Shown piece after piece: positions 1 to 7,533 of a DNA stretch of 22,843 nucleotides. A model generated the notes under the pieces. It ran no database searches, had not been told where the DNA came from, and saw only the letters and a program-made list of their open reading frames with translations. Within the stretch, counting starts at the first letter, position 1. Each line of letters opens with the position of its first letter. The DNA comes from an uncultured Bacilli bacterium (GTDB taxonomy: Bacteria > Bacillota_I > Bacilli_A > RF39 > UBA660): positions 1 to 22,843 of the forward strand of contig CANQYF010000010.1 in the NCBI GenBank assembly GCA_947628075.1, given 5' to 3'. The translations under genes and the position numbers were made by a program.

Positions 1-36
1 AGTTTTTCTTTTCAACTTATCGCTTAAGCTTTACTG

Positions 37-61
37 AACCCCCAGACTATCTGGGGGTTTT
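37..61 (+). terminator. Rho-independent terminator of an upstream plus-strand transcript
   Basis: A perfect 10-bp stem (AACCCCCAGA at 37-46, TCTGGGGGTT at 50-59) closes a 3-base loop and runs into TTTT on the plus strand. The minus strand lacks a good T-run after the stem, so it most likely ends a plus-strand gene or RNA that begins outside the window. It faces the end of the ligase gene. Confidence 0.85.
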
Positions 62-84
62 CTCATACAAAAAAGAAGAAAAAC

Positions 85-987
85 TTATTTGTTAATTTCT
101 TCTTTAAATATTGGTTGTCTTAAATGATTATTATTAGTTCTTTCAATATAGAATATCTTACATCGATAAATAGGTTTTATATAATTACATTCTCCTTCAT
201 AATCAGTGAAAGGCGACTTTTGATTAACTTTTAAATTTTTAATTTTTAAATATAATTTTCTCTTTTTACCCATGGCTACTTTTCCAACAAAATAAAATTT
301 ATTATGACGATATTCTCCTAGTAAAAGAGATATTGTATTACTATTAAGGTTATCAATATAACCTCCTATATAAAAAATTTCTTTTTTAAAATTTTTAATC
401 TTAAGCCAATTATCAGTTCTAGTATTTATTTCATAGATACTATCTTTCTTTTTGGCAATAATACCTTCTAAATTTAATTCTTTAACTGATTTAAATAATT
501 TTTTGCCATATTCCTGAATATATTTATCTTTCATGAATACTTCATTATCCGGATACTCTTCTAATATATTTTTTCTTTCTAATAAAGATAAATTTCTTAA
601 ATCTTTTTGCTTATGATATAAAATATCAAAACAAACAAAAGTAACTGGATCTTCTTTACTTAGGCTTAATATTTTATGTTTATTTTTTAATCTATTTCTT
701 TCTTGTAATTTACTAAAAGTAGGTAAATCATCTTTAAAGGCGACTATTTCACCATCAAATATGGTATTATCTTTAACAATATTTTTAATTAATTGTAATT
801 CTGGGAAAGTATTAGTAACATCAATTTTATTTCGGGTTTGAACTTTCACTTCTTTAGGACTTGCAAACACAATCGCGCGAATTCCATCATATTTAATTTC
901 ATATATATAATCTTTTGAATCAAAAGGTTTAGGTATTTCTTTTAATAACATTGGTTGCCAATCATGATTTTTCCAAATATTTATCAT
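85..987 (-). CDS. ligD: ATP-dependent DNA ligase, LigD ligase-domain type (NHEJ)
   Basis: This enzyme seals nicks and double-strand ends with ATP, forming a lysyl-AMP intermediate. Superfamily motifs appear in order: nucleotidyl Lys32 in EIKYDG (30-35), Arg52, FDGEIVAF (77-84), FVCFDILY (117-124), LEGIIAKK (173-180) and WLKIKNF (194-200). An OB-fold tail follows and ends with LRQPIF. At 300 residues it is only the adenylation plus OB module. The polymerase and phosphoesterase domains of large LigD proteins are absent and are not encoded next door. The ATG overlaps the Ku stop codon as ATGA, so the two are likely translationally coupled. The partner Ku gene makes a role in end joining much more likely than replication. 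Confidence 0.92.
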   Translation of the reverse strand: MINIWKNHDWQPMLLKEIPKPFDSKDYIYEIKYDGIRAIVFASPKEVKVQTRNKIDVTNTFPELQLIKNIVKDNTIFDGEIVAFKDDLPTFSKLQERNRLKNKHKILSLSKEDPVTFVCFDILYHKQKDLRNLSLLERKNILEEYPDNEVFMKDKYIQEYGKKLFKSVKELNLEGIIAKKKDSIYEINTRTDNWLKIKNFKKEIFYIGGYIDNLNSNTISLLLGEYRHNKFYFVGKVAMGKKRKLYLKIKNLKVNQKSPFTDYEGECNYIKPIYRCKIFYIERTNNNHLRQPIFKEEINK

Positions 988-1730
988 TTCTTTTTCAGAC
1001 TCTTTTCTAATGCTACTAATAAATCGTTAATCTTTTCTTTTTTATGTTTTTTAGCGCTCTTTACTTCTTTACCATTTAATTTATCAGAAATTGCTTTACG
1101 AATATTATCTTGATATTCATCTTGATATTTAGCTGGTTCAAATTTACCACTTCTCTCTTCAATTAATTTAATTGCCAAATCTAACTCTTTTTCATTAACT
1201 TTTAAATCTATTTTTTCTTCTGGCAAAACAACTTCTTCTTGAAAAAATAAAGTAGTCATAATAATACCTACATTATTAAATCGTAATATACAATAATAAA
1301 ACTTACTCCCAATAACTGTTTTAGCTAAAGCAACTTTTTTAACTTTTCTTAATGCTTCACAAAATAAATTATACGCTTTACTAGTTTTTTCCGTATTTAA
1401 AATATAACTTTTTTCAAAATAAGCTGGATCAATTTCTTTAATATCAATAAAAGATATAATTTCAATTTCATGTTCCGCTTCGGGTTTTAATTTATTTAAT
1501 TCTTCTTTAGGAAAAGTCAAATATTTATTTTTTTCATACTCATAACCTTTAATTATATCTTTTTCTTTAACTTCCATTTTACAATGATCACAATATTTAA
1601 TATATTCAATTCTATTTAAACATTTTTTATGTAATTGATTAAAAGAGGTATCATTATTACGTATGATAGGATTCATAACAACTGGTATACTAACTAGTCC
1701 AAATGATATTGTATTATGAATATTTGGCAT
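984..1730 (-). CDS. ku: Bacterial Ku, NHEJ end-binding protein
   Basis: Ku homodimers thread onto broken DNA ends and recruit the ligase. The 248-residue protein has the typical start HNTISFGLVSIPV, then a Cys cluster (C37, C47, C50) in the CxxC region of the bacterial family, then FEPAKYQDEY before a short Lys-rich tail. I place the start at the ATG at 1728-1730 because AAGGGTGAT precedes it at good spacing. A longer frame opens with TTG at 1757 and adds nine residues that do not resemble Ku. The stop is TGA and overlaps the ligase ATG. The preceding oxidoreductase gene ends 37 nt upstream, so all three may share one transcript. Confidence 0.93.
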   Translation of the reverse strand: MPNIHNTISFGLVSIPVVMNPIIRNNDTSFNQLHKKCLNRIEYIKYCDHCKMEVKEKDIIKGYEYEKNKYLTFPKEELNKLKPEAEHEIEIISFIDIKEIDPAYFEKSYILNTEKTSKAYNLFCEALRKVKKVALAKTVIGSKFYYCILRFNNVGIIMTTLFFQEEVVLPEEKIDLKVNEKELDLAIKLIEERSGKFEPAKYQDEYQDNIRKAISDKLNGKEVKSAKKHKKEKINDLLVALEKSLKKK

Positions 1731-1767
1731 ATCATCACCCTTTTTAGTGTGTCCCAAATACCCTTTT

Positions 1768-3228
1768 TTATTCTATATAGGTAATATCAAATTTACTTGG
1801 CCCTTTTAAACATTTACCTTCTTTACTAAACCTAGATGCATGACAAGGACAATCCCAAGTTTTAGAAAATTCATTAAAGATTAAACTACAGCCCATATGA
1901 GGACATTTATTTCTTACTTTAAATTCTTTACCATTTTCTTTATAAATACCAATATTTTCTCCATTTATATATTTAAAACTTACTTTAGAAGAATACCAAC
2001 TTTTATTTTTATTAATCTTACTTTTTAAATAACCTTTCATACTATATAATAAATTCAAAATATAATCATCAATATTAGTAAGTTTATTTAATCTTAAAGG
2101 ATTACATAAATTTTCATATTTATTATGGCGATTAAGTAAAATATCACTTATTATAAGACCCGCTAAAGTGCCATTAGTCATTCCACAAGTATTATAACCC
2201 GTAGCAATAAGTAAATTATCATTATTTTTTTTAATTCTACCTATATAAGGTAATTTATCAATTGTCATTATATCCGTATTTTTCCAAATATACTTTGGCT
2301 TTTTATTTAATTTTTTAATTAGATTATGATAATTCTTTTTTTCGTCTAAATTATCACTAATATTACTATTTAATGATAAATAAATAAGGTATTCTTCTTT
2401 ATCTTTATGATATCTAATTGAGGTTTGCACTTTATCAATACTAATTAAACTCTTATTTTCCTTTGTCATAGGTAACGCCATCAAATAAGATTTTTCAATA
2501 TTAGCTTTGATTGGAAAAAGATATGGGATATTAAAAAAAGGATAATGACATGCAAAAACAATTTTTTTAGTTATTATTTTATGACTATTAGTAAAGCAAC
2601 TATATAAATCATTTTCTTTTATAATTTTAATTATTTTTGTATTTTCATAAATCTTTTTCCCACTTTTTAGACATATATCTTTTAAAGCATTTAAATATTT
2701 AAGGGGATGAAACACATAAGTATCATTTACTTTAATAGCATAAAGACTTTTTATTTTACCAAATTTACCTTGATAATCTTCAACATGAACATTTAAAGCT
2801 TGTAAATATTCTTTTTCTTTTTTTAACTTCTCTATTTTATTTATATCATTGGTATATACATAAGATTCTACTTTATCTAAATTACATTTGATCTGTTCTT
2901 TATTTATTATATCTAAAATCTTATTACAAGCATCTTTTTGAGAATTTAAATAAGATAATGCTGTATTAAAAGAATAAGTATTAATTAACTTTTGATATAT
3001 ATCTTCTTGTAAATAATTAATTTTACCTGTTGTATGTCCAGTTGTACCAGTTCCTACTAAAGAGGTATCTACTAAAGTTACATTTAAATTACTATCTTTT
3101 AAATTATAAAGAATCGATAAACCCGTAATACCTCCGCCAATAATTAAGACATCAGTTTTAATATCTTCATTTAATGAAATAGGATTTTTATTAGGATTAT
3201 CTTTTAACCACAAGCTAATATTTTCCAT
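1768..3228 (-). CDS. FAD-dependent oxidoreductase with C-terminal Rieske [2Fe-2S] domain (YhfW-like)
   Basis: The N-terminal two thirds is a DAO-type FAD-binding oxidoreductase: a Rossmann start VLIIGGGITGL (about 28-38) and a second nucleotide-contact segment near IATGYNTCGMTNG. The last 48 residues are a Rieske domain with C442-P-H444 and C460-P-C-H463 as cluster ligands. The same two-domain layout is known in B. subtilis YhfW; the substrate is unknown. The start is the ATG at 3228, five bases after AGGTGG; a GTG at 3237 lies inside that ribosome binding site and is rejected. It is first in an apparent unit with Ku and ligase. Whether that reflects shared regulation or chance cannot be told from sequence. 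Confidence 0.85.
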   Translation of the reverse strand: MENISLWLKDNPNKNPISLNEDIKTDVLIIGGGITGLSILYNLKDSNLNVTLVDTSLVGTGTTGHTTGKINYLQEDIYQKLINTYSFNTALSYLNSQKDACNKILDIINKEQIKCNLDKVESYVYTNDINKIEKLKKEKEYLQALNVHVEDYQGKFGKIKSLYAIKVNDTYVFHPLKYLNALKDICLKSGKKIYENTKIIKIIKENDLYSCFTNSHKIITKKIVFACHYPFFNIPYLFPIKANIEKSYLMALPMTKENKSLISIDKVQTSIRYHKDKEEYLIYLSLNSNISDNLDEKKNYHNLIKKLNKKPKYIWKNTDIMTIDKLPYIGRIKKNNDNLLIATGYNTCGMTNGTLAGLIISDILLNRHNKYENLCNPLRLNKLTNIDDYILNLLYSMKGYLKSKINKNKSWYSSKVSFKYINGENIGIYKENGKEFKVRNKCPHMGCSLIFNEFSKTWDCPCHASRFSKEGKCLKGPSKFDITYIE

Positions 3229-3245
3229 GTTAACCACCTATTGAT

Positions 3246-3273
3246 AGTATAAGAATTTGTTTATCCTACCAAA
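3246..3273 (-). promoter_or_regulatory. Candidate promoter for oxidoreductase-ku-ligD unit
   Basis: On the minus strand a -10 box TATACT (3246-3251) lies 16 nt after TTTGGT (3268-3273). The -10 is good and the -35 weak. The -35 overlaps the 13-bp palindrome at 3267-3279, as a regulator site might. Confidence 0.45.
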
Positions 3274-3279
3274 CTGGTA
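3267..3279. promoter_or_regulatory. 13-bp palindrome TACCA-AAC-TGGTA, possible operator
   Basis: Arms TACCA and TGGTA are perfectly complementary around a 3-base centre. It lies in the divergent intergenic region between the oxidoreductase/NHEJ unit and the GH3 gene, on the -35 region of the minus-strand promoter. The binding protein is unknown. Confidence 0.4.
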
Positions 3280-3322
3280 ATTATTTCATATTAATAAATT
3301 ATAGTTTATTTAGACAAATTTT

Positions 3323-3331
3323 TGGTATAAT
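3323..3331 (+). promoter_or_regulatory. Extended -10 promoter TGGTATAAT for GH3-tspO
   Basis: TGnTATAAT (TG at 3323-3324, TATAAT at 3326-3331) is a textbook extended -10, so the lack of a good -35 is not disqualifying. The predicted transcript starts near 3338, at or inside the AAAGGAG sequence at 3334-3340. Confidence 0.55.
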
Positions 3332-3349
3332 ATAAAGGAGATGATAAAA

Positions 3350-4657
3350 ATGAAAAAAGTAATTCCATTTTTAGGTATTTTAATGATTATTGGGATAATT
3401 TTAGCATTCTTTTATCTTACTCCCAAAGAAATATTAAATATCAAAGGTACAATTACGGAAATTAGTAATGATAATTTAACTATTGTTAGTCAAGATGGAA
3501 AAACTTTTAAAATAACCAACTTTAAAGAAGATTATGTAATGGGAAGTACAATTGAACTTTTATGTGAAGATAATAACGAGATTATTGATTTAAATAATTG
3601 TGAAATAAAAAATTATACTCCTAAAAAAATAGAAACAGAAGAGAAAAAAGAATTATTCCAAGATTATTATGAAAAATCAGAAGAAATAGTTAATAATCTA
3701 AGTATTGAAGAAAAAATTAGTCAATTACTTATTGTTAGACACGCAAAACAAAATGATATAAATATTCAAAAAGAAAACCAATTTGGGGGCATTATCTTCT
3801 ATGAAAGTGATTTTAAAAATAAAACTAAAGAAGAAGTAAAAAAGATGATTAATGATTTACAAAATGTATCTAATATTCCTTTACTAACAGCGATAGATGA
3901 AGAAGGGGGAAAGGTTTCAAGACTAAGTAGTAACAAAAATTTAGTTACAACACCTTTTAAATCGTCTCAAGAGTTATATAAAGAGGGTGGCCTTGCAAAA
4001 ATTAGAGAAGATGTTCAAAATAAAAGTGCAATTTTAAAAGATCTAGGTCTAAATTTAAACTTAGCACCAGTTGTAGATGTATCTACTAATCAAAATGATT
4101 ATATGTTTGCAAGAAGTCTTGGATTAGATACTGATACTACATCTCAATATGCAGAAGCAGTTATTACCGCAAGTAAAAACACAGGGGTTTCTTATACTTT
4201 AAAACATTTCCCTGGTTATGGAAATAATTTAGATACTCATATAGGTAGTAGTATCGATAATAAAAAATATGAAGATATTTTAAAAGAGGATATTCCTCCT
4301 TTTGCATCTGGTATTAATGCCGGTGCAGAAGCAGTTATGGTAAGTCATAATATAGTCGTAGCTATTGAAAATACTCCAGCTTCTCTTTCCATAAATGTAC
4401 ATAATATTTTAAGAAATGATTTAAATTTTAGTGGTGTAATTATTACTGATGATTTAAGCATGGGTGCTTTAAATTCTTATGAAGATATCTATATTAAAGC
4501 TTTATTAGCTGATAATGATCTAATTATTACTTCCTCTTATAATGATGCTTTAGAAAATATACAAAAAGGTTTAAAAAATAATATTATCAATGAAGAATTA
4601 ATTAATAAAAAAGTTACAAAAATAATTGCCTGGAAATTATTTAAAAATTTATTCTAA
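3350..4657 (+). CDS. Membrane-anchored GH3 glycosidase, NagZ-like beta-N-acetylhexosaminidase
   Basis: It probably removes terminal N-acetylglucosamine from muropeptides or related glycans outside the membrane. Residues 4-23 form one membrane segment with no lipobox Cys. Residues 30-90 look like a small beta-rich domain, followed by a charged linker. The GH3 barrel starts near 115: AIDEEGG (181-187), LNLAPVVDV, then KHFPGYGNNLDTH (285-297), whose Asp-His pair is the NagZ acid/base element. VIITDDLSMGAL carries the likely nucleophile Asp367. The barrel is complete and no second GH3 domain follows. I prefer the ATG at 3350, nine bases after AAAGGAG; an in-frame ATG at 3341 touches that sequence and adds MIK. 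tspO follows after 39 nt. Confidence 0.88.
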   Translation: MKKVIPFLGILMIIGIILAFFYLTPKEILNIKGTITEISNDNLTIVSQDGKTFKITNFKEDYVMGSTIELLCEDNNEIIDLNNCEIKNYTPKKIETEEKKELFQDYYEKSEEIVNNLSIEEKISQLLIVRHAKQNDINIQKENQFGGIIFYESDFKNKTKEEVKKMINDLQNVSNIPLLTAIDEEGGKVSRLSSNKNLVTTPFKSSQELYKEGGLAKIREDVQNKSAILKDLGLNLNLAPVVDVSTNQNDYMFARSLGLDTDTTSQYAEAVITASKNTGVSYTLKHFPGYGNNLDTHIGSSIDNKKYEDILKEDIPPFASGINAGAEAVMVSHNIVVAIENTPASLSINVHNILRNDLNFSGVIITDDLSMGALNSYEDIYIKALLADNDLIITSSYNDALENIQKGLKNNIINEELINKKVTKIIAWKLFKNLF

Positions 4658-4696
4658 AACTAATTTAAATGCATATCCTTTATTAAGGGGTTTAAT

Positions 4697-5146
4697 ATGA
4701 CATTTATTAGAAAAATATTTTATTTATTTTTACCAATTTTACTTGGCTCATTAGTTGGGCTTATCATATCTAACTTTATAGATTATGGTTTATTAATAAA
4801 ACCTTTATTATCACCACCAGGCTATTTATTTCCAATTATTTGGTCTATCATTTATATTCTTATGGGGCTATCATTTTTACTTTATCGGCAAAATTATAAT
4901 GATTTAAAAGTTATTAAAATCTATTATTTACAACTGGCTTTCAATCTATTATGGTCAATTTTCTTCTTTGTTTTTAAATGGCGATTATTCACTATCTTCT
5001 GGACATTCATTTTATTAGGATTAGTTATTTATCTTTTATATCTATTTTATAAAAATTATAAACCTTCATTTTATTTAAATATTCCTTATTTAATATGGTT
5101 AATATTTGCAACTTATTTAACAATTGGGGTTTATATATTAAACTAA
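4697..5146 (+). CDS. tspO: TspO/MBR family membrane protein
   Basis: A 149-residue protein with five hydrophobic segments, the usual length and topology for the tryptophan-rich sensory protein family. Diagnostic segments are KPLLSPPGYLFPIIWSIIYILMG (35-57), QLAFNLLWSIFFF (near 78-90) and PYLIWLIFATYLTIGVYILN at the end. Family members bind porphyrins and other ligands and are linked to oxidative stress; a specific role here is unknown. AAGGGG lies seven bases before the ATG. It follows the GH3 gene by 39 nt and probably shares its transcript. A bidirectional hairpin begins at the stop codon. Confidence 0.9.
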   Translation: MTFIRKIFYLFLPILLGSLVGLIISNFIDYGLLIKPLLSPPGYLFPIIWSIIYILMGLSFLLYRQNYNDLKVIKIYYLQLAFNLLWSIFFFVFKWRLFTIFWTFILLGLVIYLLYLFYKNYKPSFYLNIPYLIWLIFATYLTIGVYILN

Positions 5147-5170
5147 AAAAGATCATTTCTGATCTTTTTT
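5145..5170. terminator. Bidirectional terminator between tspO and holin-like gene
   Basis: AAAAAA (5145-5150), GATCA (5151-5155), loop TTTC, TGATC (5160-5164), TTTTTT (5165-5170). The A and T tracts make it work on both strands. The tspO stop and the TGA stop of the opposing gene both fall inside it. Confidence 0.85.
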
Positions 5171-5413
5171 CTCTTTAATTATTTTATTAAGGTTATTAAT
5201 AATGTCATAGGTACCATCAGTAAAAATTGGAACACTTGCTAAAACTAAATCAATATCTTTCGTAATAAAATAATAAATTACTGCACTTATTACCCCAATT
5301 AATAAGTTTTGAATAGGAATCATTTCATTTTTAATTTTAGGATGTTTTTTAGCGAGTAGTCCCAGCACAATGGTAACTATAAAAGTAACAACATGAAAAA
5401 TAGCTGATAAAAT
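5153..5413 (-). CDS. Small holin-like membrane protein, possible ATT start
   Basis: The visible protein has a hydrophobic N-terminal segment (ILSAIFHVVTFIVTIVLGLL), a KKHPKIKN turn, a second membrane segment (PIQNLLIGVISAVIYYFITK), and an amphipathic stretch with FTDGTYDIINNLNKII. This topology and the GTYDII segment resemble small phage-type holins, but no lysin is adjacent. A GTG at 5368 would cut off the first membrane segment and has no ribosome binding site. GGAGGGG (5421-5427) sits seven bases upstream of an in-frame ATT (5411-5413), and the frame is open from there. Otherwise an ATG at 5426-5428 would need one base removed from a T-run. Function unproven. Confidence 0.55.
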   Translation of the reverse strand: MLSAIFHVVTFIVTIVLGLLAKKHPKIKNEMIPIQNLLIGVISAVIYYFITKDIDLVLASVPIFTDGTYDIINNLNKIIKEKKDQK

Positions 5414-5471
5414 AAAAAATCCCCTCCATTTATTTTATGAAAAGGATTTTATTTTTGTATAATTAAATTGC

Positions 5472-6137
5472 CTAATCGCGATTATTAAAAACAAGAAGTA
5501 ATCGCGCTATTTCTAAAATAGATGTTAAAACTGAAGCTACATATGTCATCGCTGCCGCCATTAACATTTTACTGACACCATTTTCTTCTTTTTTATTAAC
5601 TATGTTTAATTTCTTTAATTCTTCTTTAGCTCTTCTACTAGCATCAAATTCAACTGGTAATGTAATAAGTTGAAAAATTAAACCAATACTAATTAAACCA
5701 ATTCCAAATATAAATATATTAAAATATTCTGTTAATAAACCAATAATAATCACAAACCAAGAAAATGATGAAACTAAATTAACTACTGGTACTAATAAAC
5801 TACGAATACGCATTGGTTTATAGTTCTCTTGGTCTTGAATTGCATGACCACATTCATGAGCTGCGACTGAAATTGCCGCAACTGTTTCACCTTTAAAAAT
5901 ATCTCTTGATAATTTGATAACTTTTCTAGTTGGGTCATAATGGTCAGTTAAATTACCACTTGTTTCCACAACATATATATCTTCTAATCCATGAGCATCT
6001 AATATTTTCCTTGCTACTTCAAATCCAGATATTCCCTTACTATTATTTTCTTTTTTATATTTGCCATATGAAGTACTTATATTTATTTGAGCAATAATTG
6101 GTATTAAGATAATTAATAAATACAATAATAAATTCAT
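5472..6137 (-). CDS. yugP: Zinc metallopeptidase, YugP family (Zn_peptidase_2)
   Basis: A 221-residue membrane peptidase. A signal-anchor segment occupies residues 1-18. The catalytic zinc motif HECGH is at 94-98, followed by AIQDQENY. Two long hydrophobic stretches occur near 115-165, then the SRRAKEEL segment and a hydrophobic end. Length and order match B. subtilis YugP. The natural substrate is not known. GAGGTGAT precedes the ATG, and the start lies one base after the cysS stop, so translation is probably coupled. It is the last gene of the gltX-cysS unit. A second hydrophobic start is not needed. Confidence 0.88.
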   Translation of the reverse strand: MNLLLYLLIILIPIIAQINISTSYGKYKKENNSKGISGFEVARKILDAHGLEDIYVVETSGNLTDHYDPTRKVIKLSRDIFKGETVAAISVAAHECGHAIQDQENYKPMRIRSLLVPVVNLVSSFSWFVIIIGLLTEYFNIFIFGIGLISIGLIFQLITLPVEFDASRRAKEELKKLNIVNKKEENGVSKMLMAAAMTYVASVLTSILEIARLLLVFNNRD

Positions 6138-6138
6138 T

Positions 6139-7524
6139 TTAAATCACCTCAAATTTAGTTCCTTCCCTAGTATCTTTTATAATAATTCCCATATTTTTTA
6201 ATTCATCTCTTATTTGATCAGCTTTTTCATAGTCTTTATTAGCTTTAGCTAAATCTCTTTCAGCTATTTTTTTAAGAACATATTCTTCATCATAATCTTT
6301 ATTTTCACTTTTCGTTAAGTCTAAACTAAATACATAATCAAAATCATTAATTAATTTTAATTTTGTCGTACCATTTAAATCACTTTTTAAAACATCATAT
6401 AAAATTTTTAAAGCATTGGCAGTATTTAAATCATCCTCTAAAGTGTTTTTAAATTTCTCTTTAAATTCATTAAATTTTTCTTCTTCAAATACACCATCTG
6501 GTTTTAAACTTAATACTTTATTTTTTAATTTTTTATAAGCATTCATCGCCCCATCTAGTGATTCATAAGTAAAAATTAATTGTTTACGATAATGACTTTG
6601 TAAACACATGAATCGATAGCTTAAAGGATCATAACCTTTTTTTAATATGGTATTTAAGGTTAATGATTCCCCACTACTTTTACTCATTTTTCCATTTTTG
6701 TCATTTAAATGTTCACCATGCACCCAATATTTACACCACTTATGACCTAAATAACTTTCAGATTGAGCAATTTCATTGGTATGATGCGGAAATATATTAT
6801 CAACACCACCACAATGGATATCTAAATATTCGCCTAAATATTTAATGCTAATTCCAGAACATTCAATATGCCAGCCAGGATAACCTTTGCCAAAAGGACT
6901 ATCCCATTTTAATTCTTGTGAATCAAATTTGCTCTTGGTAAACCATAAAACAAAATCAGCTTTATTTTTTTTGTTTTCATCTAGTTCAACTGTATCTCTA
7001 ACTCCATCTATTAAATCATCAGATTCTTGATTAGTAAGCAAATAATAATTTTGAAGTTTTGATGTATCAAAATAAATATTACCACCACTTTTATATGCAT
7101 AACCACTTGCTAATAACTTTTCAATTATTTTGATATCTTCTTCAATATTTGTAGTTGCAGGAACAATAATTTTCGGTTTTTTAATATTTAAAGTCTCCAT
7201 GTCTTTAAAAAAAGCATCAGTATAAAATTTAGCAATTTCTAAAACATTTTTATGGGCTTTTTTCGCACTTTCAACCATTTTATCATCGCCAGTATCAGCA
7301 TCACTAGTTAAATGTCCAACATCTGTTATATTCATACATCTTTTTACTTTGTAACCTAAATAATTTAAAGTTTTTTCGAGAATATCTTCCATTATATAAG
7401 TTCTTAAATTGCCAATATGAGCATAATTATAAACTGTTGGCCCACAAGTATACATTTTTACTTCATCTTTATTCCAAGGAATAAAATCTTCAATTTTTTT
7501 AGATAAAGTATTGTATATTTTCAT
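6139..7524 (-). CDS. cysS: Cysteinyl-tRNA synthetase
   Basis: This class I synthetase charges tRNA-Cys. The 461-residue protein has the zinc and cysteine site C27 (MYTCGPTVYN), HIGN (36-39) of the HIGH motif, WHIECSGIS with C222, FPHHTNE (246-252) and KMSKS (279-283). The C-terminal region is the short helical DALR and anticodon-binding part. AAGGAGGATAT precedes the ATG. It starts nine bases after the gltX stop, as in the gltX/cysS grouping common in Firmicutes, although cysE, which often sits between them, is missing here. I see no T-box leader. Confidence 0.97.
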   Translation of the reverse strand: MKIYNTLSKKIEDFIPWNKDEVKMYTCGPTVYNYAHIGNLRTYIMEDILEKTLNYLGYKVKRCMNITDVGHLTSDADTGDDKMVESAKKAHKNVLEIAKFYTDAFFKDMETLNIKKPKIIVPATTNIEEDIKIIEKLLASGYAYKSGGNIYFDTSKLQNYYLLTNQESDDLIDGVRDTVELDENKKNKADFVLWFTKSKFDSQELKWDSPFGKGYPGWHIECSGISIKYLGEYLDIHCGGVDNIFPHHTNEIAQSESYLGHKWCKYWVHGEHLNDKNGKMSKSSGESLTLNTILKKGYDPLSYRFMCLQSHYRKQLIFTYESLDGAMNAYKKLKNKVLSLKPDGVFEEEKFNEFKEKFKNTLEDDLNTANALKILYDVLKSDLNGTTKLKLINDFDYVFSLDLTKSENKDYDEEYVLKKIAERDLAKANKDYEKADQIRDELKNMGIIIKDTREGTKFEVI

Positions 7525-7533
7525 ATATCCTCC

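Noticed and set aside
3229..3237. GTG start for the oxidoreductase (similar GTG choices at 17655 and 19456)
   Set aside because: In each case the GTG is part of the Shine-Dalgarno sequence of an ATG 9 bases downstream, so the longer start is not usable.
5153..5413. Holin-like gene as sign of a prophage
   Set aside because: No lysin, structural, integrase or terminase gene is nearby; flanking genes are ordinary chromosomal genes.
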